Below are positions 34,290-46,070 of a stretch of 64,000 nucleotides of DNA, piece by piece. How positions within the stretch are numbered: position 1 is the first letter of the stretch; each line of letters starts with the position of its first letter. Under the pieces are notes generated by a model. The model saw only the letters and a list, made by a program, of their open reading frames with translations. It had not been told where the DNA came from and did no database searches. Position numbers and translations under genes: made by a program. The DNA lies in the NCBI GenBank assembly GCA_036873135.1, contig JAPTYO010000059.1:5139066-5203065 (forward strand). The letters run 5' to 3'. This DNA comes from Clarkia xantiana subsp. parviflora (Eukaryota > Streptophyta > Magnoliopsida > Myrtales > Onagraceae).

Positions 34290-34909
34290 GCTTGTATAGA
34301 TGACTCACTTTTGGGAAGCTTTCTTCTTCAGACAGGGAGACCGTTGAATTAGATGAGAGGGAAGGACCCTCTAGTTCTGCTTATCAGACCAAGAAATTTT
34401 CTAAGTCAGGGGTGACTGCTAATGCTTCCAGTACGTTCTTTTTCCCTTCTTTTTTCTTTGTGATATACTTATGATTGTTCTCATGCTGCTTCCTTTTTGT
34501 TGTTAGAGCGTTCTTTCTTGGTGACCGAATGGTTCTTGTGGTGGGTGAGAGTTCAAGTCAATCTAAATCCAAGGCGCGGAAACCTGACTCTGAGGTCGGG
34601 CCCTCGGCTGCCGAGGAGAAAGAAACCGCGAGAGGCTCTCCTTCAAGTGCCCCCTTGCTGACTCCCTCCCATGGTAAGGAGGTAGTGGTTGAAGAGGCAC
34701 CCCCTTTGTTTGACAAAAAGAAACAACCTGTGGCTGGCGATGGGGTGATCATAGGTCTTGATGTCTCTTCTATATCCCCTGCCCCCCAGCCGAGGGGCCG
34801 AGCCTCAAGTTTATTTCATCTTTCATTGAGGTTCCTTTCTCTTGCCATGGCTCTGATTAAGATAGCGAATTCTTGCTTTGGAGTTTGGTGGAGACTGCTC
34901 TTTAGTTAG
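34290..34909 (+). pseudogene. Tat-6 antisense gene remnant
   Basis: Reads opposite to the element. An open segment at 34300-34430 (SSSDRETVELDEREGPSSSA, then YQTKKFSKSG) ends at a GTACGT donor (about 34431). A T-rich stretch with a TTGTTAG acceptor (34505) leads into FFLGDRMVLVVGESSSQSKS, then KARKPDSEVGPS and a Pro/Ser-rich tail. The SKxKxxDSEV motif, and its place directly after an acceptor, match the Tat-4 antisense gene. No function is known. The exon phases do not join cleanly, so the copy may be decayed. Confidence 0.5.
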
Positions 34910-35244
34910 TCTCTACTAGTATCGTAGTTGTGATCGTTGTGGGGATCGTTTTGTTATATGCCCTCAATAGTGCTTGTCGTGATTCTTTGCTTCATGGTTG
35001 ATTTCGTGAGATATGGAGGTTGTCTTCATAATGAGGACGTCTCCTTCCTGGTATCACCCATTGAGTTGAAATATAAGTGCCTACCTTTGATGAGCGTACG
35101 AAGGGTGTTGTTTTTCCTTTTTCTTGAACCTCCTCCTAAGGCTAGGCGTAGCCTTTTGATGTTCGTGGTCGGGATGGTGTCTTTACAATGCATGTCTTTG
35201 ACAGATGTTTTATGATGTGCTGCCGTGATAAACACTTCGGGGTA

Positions 35245-35600
35245 TGTGAACGTGATAGCCACTTCGTGATGTGTCGGAGTGATAGCCCTTCTGTAGTGTG
35301 TGGACATGATAGCCACTTCAGGGTATGTGGACATGATAGCCACTTCAAGGTATGTAGACATGATAGCCACTTCAAGGTATGTGGACATGATAGCCACTTC
35401 AAGGTATGTGGACATGATAGCCACCTCAAGGTATGTGGACATGATAGCCACTTCAAAGTATGTGGACATGATAGCCACCTCAAGGTATGTGGACATGATA
35501 GCCACTTCAGTGTATGTGGACATGATAGCCACTTCAAGATATGTGGACATGATAGCCACTTCAGGGTATGTGGACATGATAGCCACATCACAATGTATGG
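35245..35600. repeat. 27-bp tandem array in Tat-6
   Basis: Eleven close copies plus two or three diverged ones of a unit built on TGTGGACATGATAGCCAC. Because 27 is a multiple of three, frames stay open on both strands and translate as a 9-residue repeat (YLEVAIMST and variants). These are composition artefacts, not likely proteins. The unit is shared with Tat-4. Confidence 0.93.
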
Positions 35601-36272
35601 AGTTGTGCTTTAGTATTCCTTTCATATTGGAGAGCCTTCATTGCTATAGTTGCCTTTTGTGTAGGCTATGTTTGTTGGGTTAGGTCCCGATGTCTCGTCT
35701 TGTCGGATGTTGTATCTTTTATGCTCTTTAGATGTCTCCTTCATGAGTTGTGCTTGACGATGTTCAAGTCTGATACGAGCATAGGTCACGCGAGGGCGAC
35801 ATGTATGACAATAATATTTGTCGGAGGTTGATTTGTGTGACTTGTAAGGCAATTCTCTTCTTGATGGGTCGAGCTTATTTTGAGAGCTTTGACCTTCGGA
35901 TTTCATGTCTTTGCTATCCTTCTTGGTGGTGTTGGGTTCCTTTGAGATACTTCTCTTGACTTGTGATATGGGTGGTAGGATAACTCGTTACTTTTCACGA
36001 TAACCTCTTGTGCTTCTGTATATAATCCTTTGGTCATGGACTTCTCCTTTGAATATGCTTTCCTTTCTTTATCTTTCTTTTGTGCTTTCCTTCACATCAT
36101 ACCTGCTATCTCATCAAGAAAAAACATTACTTGTTCTTCACATTACTTTACTTAGAAATTTCTTTCTTATGGTATCCTTCTGAGCATAGTGTCCTTCTAA
36201 GAATGGTATCCTTCTAAGCATGGTGTGATGATCTCTTCTGATACCCCTTACACGGTATACGTTGTACTGTTA

Positions 36273-36578
36273 GACCAAAGATACGCTCTTGGTGGGCGTC
36301 GAAATCTGTTCACGAGACAGGCTCTCGGACGGCACTTAACGTTTCGCAGGATAGGCTCCCGGAGGGCACAGGTTAGTCCACCGATACCTTCTTGACGGGT
36401 GTCAAACTGTTCACGAGACAGGCTCTCGGACGGCACTTAACGTTTCGCAGGATAGGCTCCCGGAGGGCACAGGTTAGTCCACCGATACCTTCTTGACGGG
36501 TGTCAAACTGTTCACGAGACAGGCTCTCGGACGGCACTTAACGTTTCGCAGGATAGGCTCCCGGAGGGCACAGGTTAG
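36273..36578. repeat. 101-bp tandem repeat, three copies, in Tat-6
   Basis: Copies start near 36279, 36380 and 36481 and are nearly identical. Each contains inverted pairs such as CGAGACAGGCTCTCG that could form short stem-loops. Confidence 0.93.
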
Positions 36579-37160
36579 ACCAAAGATACGCTCCTGGTGG
36601 GCGTCGAACTGGTAGTTTGAAATCTACCTCAAGATACGCTCTTGGGGGCGTCGAACTGGTAGTGTTTTTTCTACCTCAAGATACGCTCTTGGGGGCGTCG
36701 AATCTGGTAGGTTGCAAATCTACCTCAAGATACGCTCCTGGGGGCGTCGAAATTCGTAGTTTTTGGAAACCACTCTCAAGATACGCTCTTGGTGCGTCGA
36801 AGGTCGTAGTGTATAAACTACTCTCAAGATACGCTCTTGGGGGCGTCGAAATTCGTAGTTTTTGGAAACCACTCTCAAGATACGCTCTTGGTGCGTCGAA
36901 GGTCGTAGTGTATAAACTACTCTCAAGATACGCTCTTGGGGCGTCGAAGGTCGTAGTATGAACACTACTCTCAAGATACGCTCTTGGGGGCGTCGAAGAT
37001 CGTAGTATAAAAACTACTCTCAAGATACGCTCTTGGGGGCGTCGAATCTGTTCGCGGGATAGGCTCCCGGAGGGCACAGGGTTCGTAGCTTTAGAACTAC
37101 TCTCAAGATACGCTCTTGGGGGCGTCGAATGTGTTCGCGGGATTGGCTCCCGGAGGGCTC
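36579..37160. repeat. 50-60-bp repeat block in Tat-6
   Basis: Around ten units built on CAAGATACGCTCTTGGGGGC followed by GTCGAA and a variable GTAGT...ACTACTCT segment. The 101-bp units next to it share the GATACGCTC and GGCTCCCGGAGGGCACAGG elements, so the two blocks have a common origin. Confidence 0.9.
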
Positions 37161-40100
37161 ATAATATTACCTTATCTTGTGTCCCTTCTCATGTATGGTG
37201 CATTCTTGGTATGGTTTTCGAGTCTTTACTTGACTTCTCCTTCTACGATATTGCCTGTTACCACGCTTTTTCTTCAATGTGGGAGATCACCTTTCGAGGG
37301 CGATGTTTGTGTGTTGCCAACTTAGGACGAGTTCGTATAGGGAGTTGAGGATGCTTTCCTCTATGTGACCCCTTCTAGGAAAAGTGGTATTGCATGTTCT
37401 TGTGATCTTCTGCCTCTAATCTCTTCTCTTACACTTAGGTGGACTACCAAGCACTTATTCGTTTGGTGCCCCCCAAGTTGCTTGGTGGTCACACCGCCTT
37501 TCATATTTGGCCGTTGAAGGCCCCTCGTTCACTTTCTTGGTTGGGTGCCCCTTATGCTCGGGGCTCCCTTGTCTGCTTGTTTGAATGTGATGAGTGTCCC
37601 TTGTAGGATTTACTCTTTCTCATGCTTGCTTGTTTCGGTCACAGGCATGGTTTGGATAATGCCTTTGTCGGATGTATCTTTAGGGATTGGGTGGAGAGCT
37701 TTTGCTTTGGGTGGGTGGGGGTGATTTTCATTCTCTTGATAACCAGGATGCGGCAGTTTCTGTATCCTAGGGGTGTTTGTAAATTTTTCCCCCTTTTCCT
37801 TATGTTTTAGGTTGAAGAGCTCTCTCATAGAATGGTGTCTTGAGTTGTTAATCTCGTAGGTGTGTTTCAGACTGGTCAATCTGATCCATGCTCTTTGCTC
37901 GTGCATGGGGGTGTGGGGGTCTGACCGGGCTGTATCTTCTTGGAGTGTTGTGGCATTTAGAGTGCCTTGCCTTTTCCTTCACATTGGAGTATTCTTCAAT
38001 GCCTTTGGGGAGTGTCACATTGGTCATGCTCCTCCCACCTTGAATCTTGATTATAGACTTCCTTTGAATTAGGACCTGAACCTAAAAAGGATGTTTTCCT
38101 TTAGGTTTGCAAGTGATGCTCCATGATTTTCCATGGGTTTGCCCCGGTATTGGCTATTCCTTGTTGGATAGCTTCATTAGAGACTGCATTTGTATTGCGT
38201 ACGGATATGTGTTTGAGGTGTGTTGAGCTGACAAGTCCCTCCTTTTTCATTTTGTCATATCCTTCATTCACCATGCGTTCGGTGTGTGGCCTTAAAGGCG
38301 GGATATTGTTCTAGTGTCCCTTTTATCGGGGTTCTCCTCTTGATGTGATGCCAGGGTCAAATGTCTTATCATTTGCAGACAAGGTGGTTGATTGGGATGT
38401 TCGTCTAGTGTGAGGGTCGATCTTGAAACCTTACTCCCCAAGCTTTAGAGCTCTTCTTTGGTTGATCTTGTAGAACTGTTATCCTGCCCTAAGGCTCTTG
38501 ATAGGAAATGTATCTCCATTTTTATACTCTAGTTGTTGCACTGTCTCTTTTGCTAATCTTTCATCTTTAGAGTTTCTCTCTTGGTGCATGACTTCAATGA
38601 CCGGATTTTCTACCGATGTTTGTGTGGTTAGGACTTGTATCCTTAGCTGCCTTTCTTTCTTGTGAGATGGGGAAGGAGCGTTTATGAACACTCCAATGTG
38701 TCGTACTTGGTAGAGGTATGCGCCTAATCTTTATGGCGCTGCCTTGAATCTTCGTGTACCTATATCTGATGAACATGTTATTCATTACATATATAGTACG
38801 GAGTCCAAGGATCTCCGGGTTAGGATCATATTTTGAGAACAGAGACATAGTCATCTATTAGATGACCTCTTTATCTACGGAGTTTATTTTTGCAAGGATA
38901 AATGCAAGGATACTTGTAAGGATACTTGTAAGGATATGTGTTCCATCCTTTTCCTGGTTCATTTGCAGTGTCGTGTCCCTAATGGGTGTGTTGATGTTCT
39001 GACCGCCTTTACTAGTAGGGGGTCCCTTGGTATTAGGTATGCCTGACTCTTCTCTAGTATCATCAATGGTTGGTCATGGGAGATGTCTGACGGACTCCCC
39101 TCATGTACTATGATTCTCTTCATGTCAAAGTTGGTGATTCCCTCTCTTATGACTAACATATCATTGTGTGGAAATACTATGTTTTCCATATCCCTTTTTA
39201 AAATCTTGATGATGGTGTCACCGTTCTTCCTTTGCTAGGCTTGGTGTCCTTGAGGGTTTTTGATGGAAGTGTATTCCATTACCTTGGATGAGCTTTCTAA
39301 GTGTAGTTGTGTCTCCTGGCTATTTTGTGAAATCATAAAGATCCGCTGGAGGTGTTTGCCTTTGATGGTGGGCGTTACCCATGTGATATGGTTTCTTCCA
39401 TTTCTGGAGGGATGTGTTCGCGGCTACCCCCTCTTGTGCTAATGGGCGTTTGTGGGGAGGGCATGTTGTGACTGGTGCCCCCCTTGCATACCAATGCCAG
39501 ATGGGATTCTTTGACGGGCTTGGCCCTAGGATGCTTGGTGGAAGGTTGTAGTAGGGGTAATCCTTTGTGACCTTCATGGTAGTTCCTCTATAGGATGTTG
39601 GGAGTGTTCAACTTATTTTTGTAAGTGAGCCTTCCATCTTGTGATCTTTCCCAGAAACTTGACCTTATAGGTGGTCTTTGGGATTGAGGAATCTGTTGCT
39701 TGTGCATCTCTTGATTGGCGACGGCCTTTTACTGATTCTTCTAGTGGTTCACCTGTGTACATATATATCACGGAGCCCGGAGGCGTCCGGTATGGTCATT
39801 CTTGGAAAACATGTTGATATCAAGTATCAAAATCTACCCCTTTTAGGGAGTTGACTTGTTATGCAGTTAAATTAAATAAGAGGATATGGGAAGGATATGG
39901 GTGTGGGGTGTTGAAATCCCCTGCTTCCTTGGTAATGTAACTGTCTTCCTCCATTAGTCTGTGTGTATTCCTTCCACTTGAGGAATATGAGGTCGCATCC
40001 TTGCAAGGCGGACTAGGTGGAGGTATATCCTTCATGTATGCTATGTGCGGTCTCACTCTACTATGTCTCTTCATGAGACTTCCCATTGTAGTATCATGGG

Positions 40101-40200
40101 TAGGTGGTTGCCTTGTTGTGTTGTTGGGACTATGTCCCTCTCTTTTAGCTTTCCTTGATATGTCCCTTAGTCATGTCTGTAGTGATACGGACTGTATGTG
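37161..40200. other. Tat-6 internal non-coding region
   Basis: About 3 kb between the repeats and the gag-like start. Only short frames with no recognised domain were seen on either strand. In element orientation this is where pol would be expected. Confidence 0.6.
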
Positions 40201-40905
40201 TACATTGCCAGGGTGGATGTTGGAACTCCTATATCCTTGTTGGTCTGGCGTGTATGTCCTCCCTTAATGCGGTGTATGTCCCTGTTGGGGTACTTGGTTG
40301 AATCCATGCCTCCTTGGAGGTCTTACCTGTCTATCTGCCCCCAGAGGGGTGTATGCCTTGGCATCGTACTGTGTCTGTTGCTGCCTTGGAGGCACAGACT
40401 GCTGCCTTCCCCCTGGGGGTGGCCTTTGGTTGTCTCTCCTATGTTCTCCTCGTTGCCCTGTTCAAGGGTGCGAGTGGCGTTCTTACGTTGGAATTTGCTC
40501 CTCTTCATGAGTTTCTTCTCCTTCCTGTCGGTGTTGCCTTTCCTGCCTATTCCTTAGGGTCTCTCTGTAAGCTAGTGGTGCCTCATAGTGGTATCCCTGT
40601 GGAGGTGCCGTGTATTGGGATGGCACTTCTTGTTGCCCCCCTGTCTCTGTGGCTTCCTAGTCAATGGAGTTGAAGCTGTGGAAGCCTCCTAGCCAGCTGG
40701 GCGTGAAGGTTCTCCTTCCTGCTTGTTAGGCTGGGGTGCCTGTGGGGTTACCTGAGACTCTGGGTGTGCAGACCGTTTCTCTGGGTTAGGCAGCCATGCT
40801 GGAGGTATAGGCTGTCTTTCTTGCCTATTGCCCCCAGGTGGGCGATTATCTCTAGACACTAAGTTGTTCGTCTTCGCTCTCGTGATTGTCAGGCTTTCTG
40901 TTCGA
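40200..40905 (-). pseudogene. Tat-6 degraded gag-like start
   Basis: Minus strand from about 40886: a Pro/Gln/Arg-rich sequence (DNRPPGGNRQERQPIPPAWL, then PNPEKRSAHPESQVTPQAP) right after the primer site, with stops and frame changes. Position and composition resemble the variable N-terminus of Tat gag, but no capsid or zinc-finger motif follows. Confidence 0.4.
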
Positions 40906-40907
40906 AG

Positions 40908-40925
40908 CCCACAGACGGCGCCAAG
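40908..40925 (-). other. Tat-6 primer binding site
   Basis: On the minus strand CTTGGCGCCGTCTGTGGG follows the 5' LTR directly; the same TTGGCGCCGTCTGTGGG is used by Tat-8. Confidence 0.9.
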
Positions 40926-42078
40926 TGTTAGGTTATAAAGTTTAGGTCAACGGGTCGTCAATCTAGAATTTATCTCCCACTAATGAAATGTCGGGTTCAG
41001 TGCTCCTAGGACTAGTCGTTCTGATCCGTGCCCTTATACTCCCTTGGGGTAGTCGTTCTGATCCCTGCCCTTATACTCTCTTGGGGTAGTCGTTCTGATA
41101 TGTGTCCTTCTCTTCTCTCCTTCTGACCCCCTTTCCTTCTCTCCTTCTGACCTCCTTTCCTTCTCTCCTTCTGACCTCCTTTCCTTCTCTCCTTCTGACC
41201 TCCTTTCCTTCTGACCTCCTGAGGCTTGTACTTCTTACCCCTGGGGCTTGTCCTACTGCTCTATGCTCTTCTGCTTCCTTGGTTCTCCTCTCCTTGCCAC
41301 CCTGCAAGAGGGGCAATACCAGGCACAGAGGGGGGGGTGGTGCCTGATGAACCCTCTCCGATGCCTAAGTCAGTACGGTTTTAGAGAGATAAAGCTAGAG
41401 AGATGTCAGAGCAAAATTGTGCAACTTGCCAAGATGTTCAAATGAGTTGTGAAGGTGGGGTATTTATAGGCAACGGTGTCATTAAGGTGGCTTAATGACA
41501 TCGTTAACCTCTAAACACAATTAATTAACCTTTAAGCATATAATTGAGACTTTAGGATTCGGAGGAGGTAGGCGGAGTGGACCGAGCATGGGCGTCTGAG
41601 GATGGTGTCGTGACCCTTGGGGGGGAGGAATCCGACCCCCAAGGGTAGGGGTTGGGTGAGGACACCCAACCCCTCCTAGGGAGGGTGGGGTTGGCCAACC
41701 CCATCCCTCCTAGGAGGGATCGGGTTGGCCGACCCGATCTCTCCTAGGAGAGATCGGGTTGGCCAACCCGATCTCTCCTAGGAGAGATCGGGTTGGCTGA
41801 CCCGATCTCTCCTAGGAGAGATCGGGTTGGCCAACCCGATCTCCCCTAGGGGAGATCGGGTCGGCTGACCCGATCTCCCCTAGGGGAGGTCGGGTGTGGC
41901 CACCCAACCTCACCTAGGTGAGTTCGCCTCTTGTCGGACGGGCGCTTCGGCCCCGTCCGAGCCGTTGATGTTCTCGCGAAGTGTCCGGTGTTGAAGTTTC
42001 GATTTGCAATCATAAATGGGACGATAAAAATACAACGGTTCGGAAGTCAACGGGTTCAAATTGGGCGTATATCCATCA
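40926..42078 (-). repeat. Tat-6 5' LTR
   Basis: 1153 bp, the near-identical partner of 32092-33245, including minisatellite, TATA motif and palindrome array. Confidence 0.96.
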
Positions 42079-42083
42079 GTGTT

Positions 42084-44640
42084 GAACTCTCTACTACGAT
42101 TCCGAAAAGTGGAGAGGACAACTACGAATGAATATAGTAGTCTGTATGATTTTGACAATGAGAGACGAATGTAATAATTTGTTTCACCAAGCATGGGAGT
42201 AGGTTCTTTGATGATCTGAACGCATATGTGGTAATACATTCAACCTTGGTAAAAGGGGGGTGGGGGGGTTGAAGAAGACTTCAATTGCAACTAGACAATG
42301 TTGCAGCTTAGTATCTCTTTGCATCCGCCTCGGTGGAAGCAAGGATGCAAAAGCTAAACATTTCGGTTGAACATAATGGTCTTCTCTCTTTTCATGGATG
42401 TTGGTGTAAAACCCACATCAGACCTTCAGAATGAAAGGTCAACATGGAAAAGAAGTATATGGTTGTCTGATGTTGACAGGACTCAATGACTTTGAGCCTA
42501 ATCAAGTGCAGTAACCACAGCAGTAAAAAGGGAAACCTTCTCTGCCCACCATACTGAGTTCGAAAGAAGTCAACCATGATCCGCATATCATAGAGAAAAC
42601 TGGACCATGAAGGTCTTATACGATAATTCGGTGGGTTAAACCATGTTGATAAAGTGCGTCTCAAGTACGCCTTGTATGTCATGTATATGAAGCGGTAAAA
42701 TGTTTTATACAGACACAGATTATTTGACGTGATTCACTCGTGAATTTACTCAGATGTGATGTTCAACATGGCTTAAAGTTCTCGACTATCTATGCGAAAA
42801 TCATGGATAAAATACGCGATCTTCAGATCAAGAACCTTACCATTGTCATTTATCGTTCGTTTGAGTTACTAAAATTTTGGTTATTTCGAGATTCATATTT
42901 ATTGAATAAAGTAGTTTCCGTTCTATTCAAAATGTGATCTACTTGTCAAAATTAATCGACCCGGTTAAACAGGATCGATTCAAAATGAAATTTTGGCCAG
43001 GTAAAAGTGGTCGAATAAAACGAAATGATTCACGTACTCCGCCATCTCAGTCGGGACAACTGAACTGAACATACACATCGATTGCGTAGCTAGATCGAAA
43101 GATTTAGTATTTCTTAATTGTTAGTACTCCATTGAATGAAATAATCAGTAATGATGATCATGTGCGAAACCGATTGGATTAAATTGAATTAAATTAAAAA
43201 ATGAAACGATTAAACCAAGGGTTAAAGCTTTGGTAAATAGCGCAATGCGCGAGTGGACCTCGTAAGACGGAACACATCGTTTCAAAATACGAGTTTAATG
43301 ATGAAGTGTTTAAGTGATGAAGTGCTAAATTTTCGTTTGCATTCCTTCAGAAACAACTTATTGATAAAGTTTACATCGGTAAGAAGTATGCTTCATAAGC
43401 TACCACAACCTTGTAAAAGTATCAGCTGACGCATAGGATGAAAACCCAAAATGCTCAATTCGGAGATGGGATAAAATCTCTGAGATAAGTTTGCAAACGA
43501 AAAAGGATGAAGTCAGTTAAACGATTTTCCTTCCAAACGCCTTGAACGATAAGTCAGGCTAGGCATTCAAATCAATTAAAACCCACTTTAAGAAGCACAG
43601 TTCAAGAACATAATGTTAGAGTCACCCTCTCAGGTGTTCCCTAAGGGATGAAAAAGATGACTCACATGTATGTAAACTGTGTTCCAATAAAATCGGTAAA
43701 ACACGTCGCCATAAAAGCTAAAGAATGATAACGAGTTAAATCATATCATCTTGCGACATTCAATTGCGCACTAAACACGCATTTAGGATAAGAGCATGAT
43801 AATTACTCTTAGAAAATGCCTATTTAAAGCTTTTGAAAATGGTGCCGCCGTGACCGAACATGAGACATTACATCTCTTGAGGGCGAATATTCCAAACGCA
43901 AGGACAGTTTACATCTAAGTAGTCATGATCATAACAGAGCAAGATATCACTGACAATCAGATCTCACTTAATTCTAGTGGGAGAGATTTGAACCGGTAAC
44001 TCAAGTGAATGACATGGTAAATGATAATGGAAACATTTTCATAGTAAATCCAGTGGGAGGAATAAACCCTACCACATGAGATCACTGTTGCCGCAGAGAC
44101 GAATCAAGTTGAACCTGATGGTCATATAGCTGAACCAGGAATAACGCAACTACCTAAAACTACCCATTGTTTCCAGTGGGAATGATCCGACCAAACTTGG
44201 TTCCAGATCCTAGTGATCAAGGAATTCATCTCAAAAGTGAAACCCCGAGAACGAGAGATTGTCAAATGAAAAGTTGTTGGTCAAGGTTCAAGCACTGCTC
44301 TAGTTCCCAAATGAAACAATGCTCCGATAGGAAGCATTGTTCCGATTGAGAGAATTTTTCCCAATAGAAGTGATTCTACGATAAAAAGCATTATTCCGAG
44401 TGGGAGAAATGATCAGACTCAAGATGGGATTAACAAAAGCCTAGACGAAATTCAAAGGCATCGAACTTCTCCCAAGAAGTATCCCATCGAGTAGGGTGAA
44501 AATTTATCTCTAACAAACTGTTGGCAAGCATTGGAAAAACCTCAAGTGGAGAAATGGAGGAAAACAGTAAATGAGAAAGATCGCCTAAATGAAAGCCATT
44601 ATAGTTTGTAGTTGATTTACCTGTTAACCACAGGGGCACA
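42084..44640 (+). other. Copia-5 region between gag position and RT
   Basis: No protease DSG motif and no integrase HTD/DNG/ERK motifs were found. From about 43125 the sequence is homologous to the same stretch of Copia-3 (from about 48530), including TAGTACTCCATT and a GACGGA(A/G)CACATCG block. From about 43990 it matches the Copia-3 linker region (GAATGACATGGTAAATGA). The missing domains are therefore absent from both elements. Confidence 0.6.
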
Positions 44641-45581
44641 AGGATAAGGTGAGTCCTGAAAAGAATGGCTCACCACTGATGGAAAAGGTCGGGCGGTGTG
44701 ATACTCGACTGGTTGCGAAAGGACATACCCAATTTCACGGAGTTGACTTTGACGAAACATACTCACCGACTGTGCGTAAAACCACGGTTAGGGCCATTTA
44801 TGGTCCTGGTCGCAGCACTCGATTTTGAGCTGCACCAAATGGATGTTAACACCGCATTTCTCCACGGAAACCTGAAGGAAGAGATCTCATGGAGCAACCG
44901 GAGGGTTTAATTACTCCTGGTAACGAACGTAAAGTTTGTAAGCTCTAAAGGTCCATCTATGGTCTTAAACAGTCGTCTCGGCAATTGTACCGCAGATTCC
45001 ACGAGGAAATCGTAGGAAACGGATTCGTGAATATTCACGAGGATCCGTGCATGTATTATAAGACCTCCGGGTCTAAGTATATCATCTTAACCTTATACGT
45101 GGACGACATACTCATTGCCGCAAACGATGTGAGTTTTATGAACAAGTCAAAGTCATGGTTGGCATCTGTATTTGAGATGAAAGACATGGGAGAGGCCACG
45201 TACATCTTGGTCATTAAAATTGCTAGAGATCGGGCTGCCCGGAAATTGTGTCTGTCTCAAGAAGCTTATATCAAAAAACTGTTAAAAAGATTCAAATTAC
45301 AGGATGCCAAACCTGTGGATACGCCAATGTTGTTTGGGTGCGTACTGTCCAAACGTGACGGCCCCAAGAACCTGGCAGAGCGTGAACAGATGAAGGGTGC
45401 GGAGTATTTAAGCATTGTCGGTAGTTTGATGTACGCCATGCAATGCACCCGTCCGGGTATTTTTTACGTTGTGGGCCTAGTAGCACGATTCCAATCAGAT
45501 CCAGGCTATCAACATTTAAAGGCTGTAAAAATGAACTATTCGTTATCTGAAAGGTACTGCCGACTACGCACTGTGCTATGA
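44640..45581 (+). pseudogene. Copia-5 reverse transcriptase remnant
   Basis: RT motifs in order: RLVAKGHTQFHGVDF (about 44705), a decayed palm region with frame changes (44790-44890), YGLKQSSRQLY (about 44960), then an open frame 44985-45581 with YVDD at 45096-45107, EMKDMGEATYILVIKI and LSQEAYIKKLLKRFKLQDAK. Several stops and indels make it inactive. Confidence 0.9.
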
Positions 45582-45589
45582 AGGCGGGA

Positions 45590-46070
45590 AATTAGAATTG
45601 AAAGGTTACAGTGATGCCGACCATGGTGGCGATCCGGATGATCGTAAGTCCACCACAGGGGGAGTGTTTCACTTTGCTAATGCCGGCATTTCATAAACGA
45701 GCAAGAAGAAAACCTGTGTCGCACTGTCCACGATGGAATCAAAATTCGTATATCTCTCCAAGAACGCACAGGAAACGGTCTGACTGAAAAGGCTTCTTAC
45801 TGCGCTGCTTGATGGTGACGTCGGGAGAAACCTGTGAAGGTGTTCTCTGACAGTCAGGCAGCCATTGCGGCAGTAAAGAATCCGAAGTGCCATAGTAAGA
45901 CTAAACACATTGATGTGAAATATTTTTATGCTAAATCTATGGTAGAAGACAATATAATCACTATGAAATACTTGTCTACTGATAACATGATTGCGGACCC
46001 ATTGACTAAACCACTACGCAGGGAGATATTCGAAAAGCATGTAAAACTGCTTGGATTGCGTAGGATTTAG
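45590..46070 (+). pseudogene. Copia-5 RNase H remnant
   Basis: GYSDADHGGDPDDRKSTTGG is followed by the usual TSKKKTCVALSTMES with stops. The last part (45834-46070) is open: FSDSQAAIAAVKNPKCHSKT, KHIDVKYFYAK, ending ADPLTKPLRREIFEKHVKLL. This is the C-terminal end of copia pol. Confidence 0.9.

Larger units (their letters stand above)
32092..42078 (-). mobile_element. Tat-6: young non-autonomous Ty3/gypsy (Tat-type) element
   Basis: 9987 bp in minus orientation. LTRs 40926-42078 (5') and 32092-33245 (3') are almost identical, differing by one substitution (G/T near 32770 versus 41610) and by a 9-G versus 8-G run. The duplication GTGTT is perfect (32087-32091 and 42079-42083). The primer site reads CTTGGCGCCGTCTGTGGG and the polypurine tract CTCGGGGGCATG. 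The interior has no intact gag or pol. It carries an antisense ORF region, three tandem-repeat blocks and a degraded gag-like start. Confidence 0.96.

Noticed and set aside
35245..35600. CRISPR-like array of direct repeats
   Set aside because: Units are contiguous with no unique spacers, they lie inside a retrotransposon, and the genome is eukaryotic.
35026..35625. Long open frames on both strands with a repeating 9-residue motif
   Set aside because: They follow from a 27-bp tandem repeat whose length is a multiple of three, so open frames arise on several phases at once; no start context or domain.
44167..44349. Short frame in Copia-5 as a separate gene
   Set aside because: Part of the decayed linker region homologous to Copia-3; no independent evidence.
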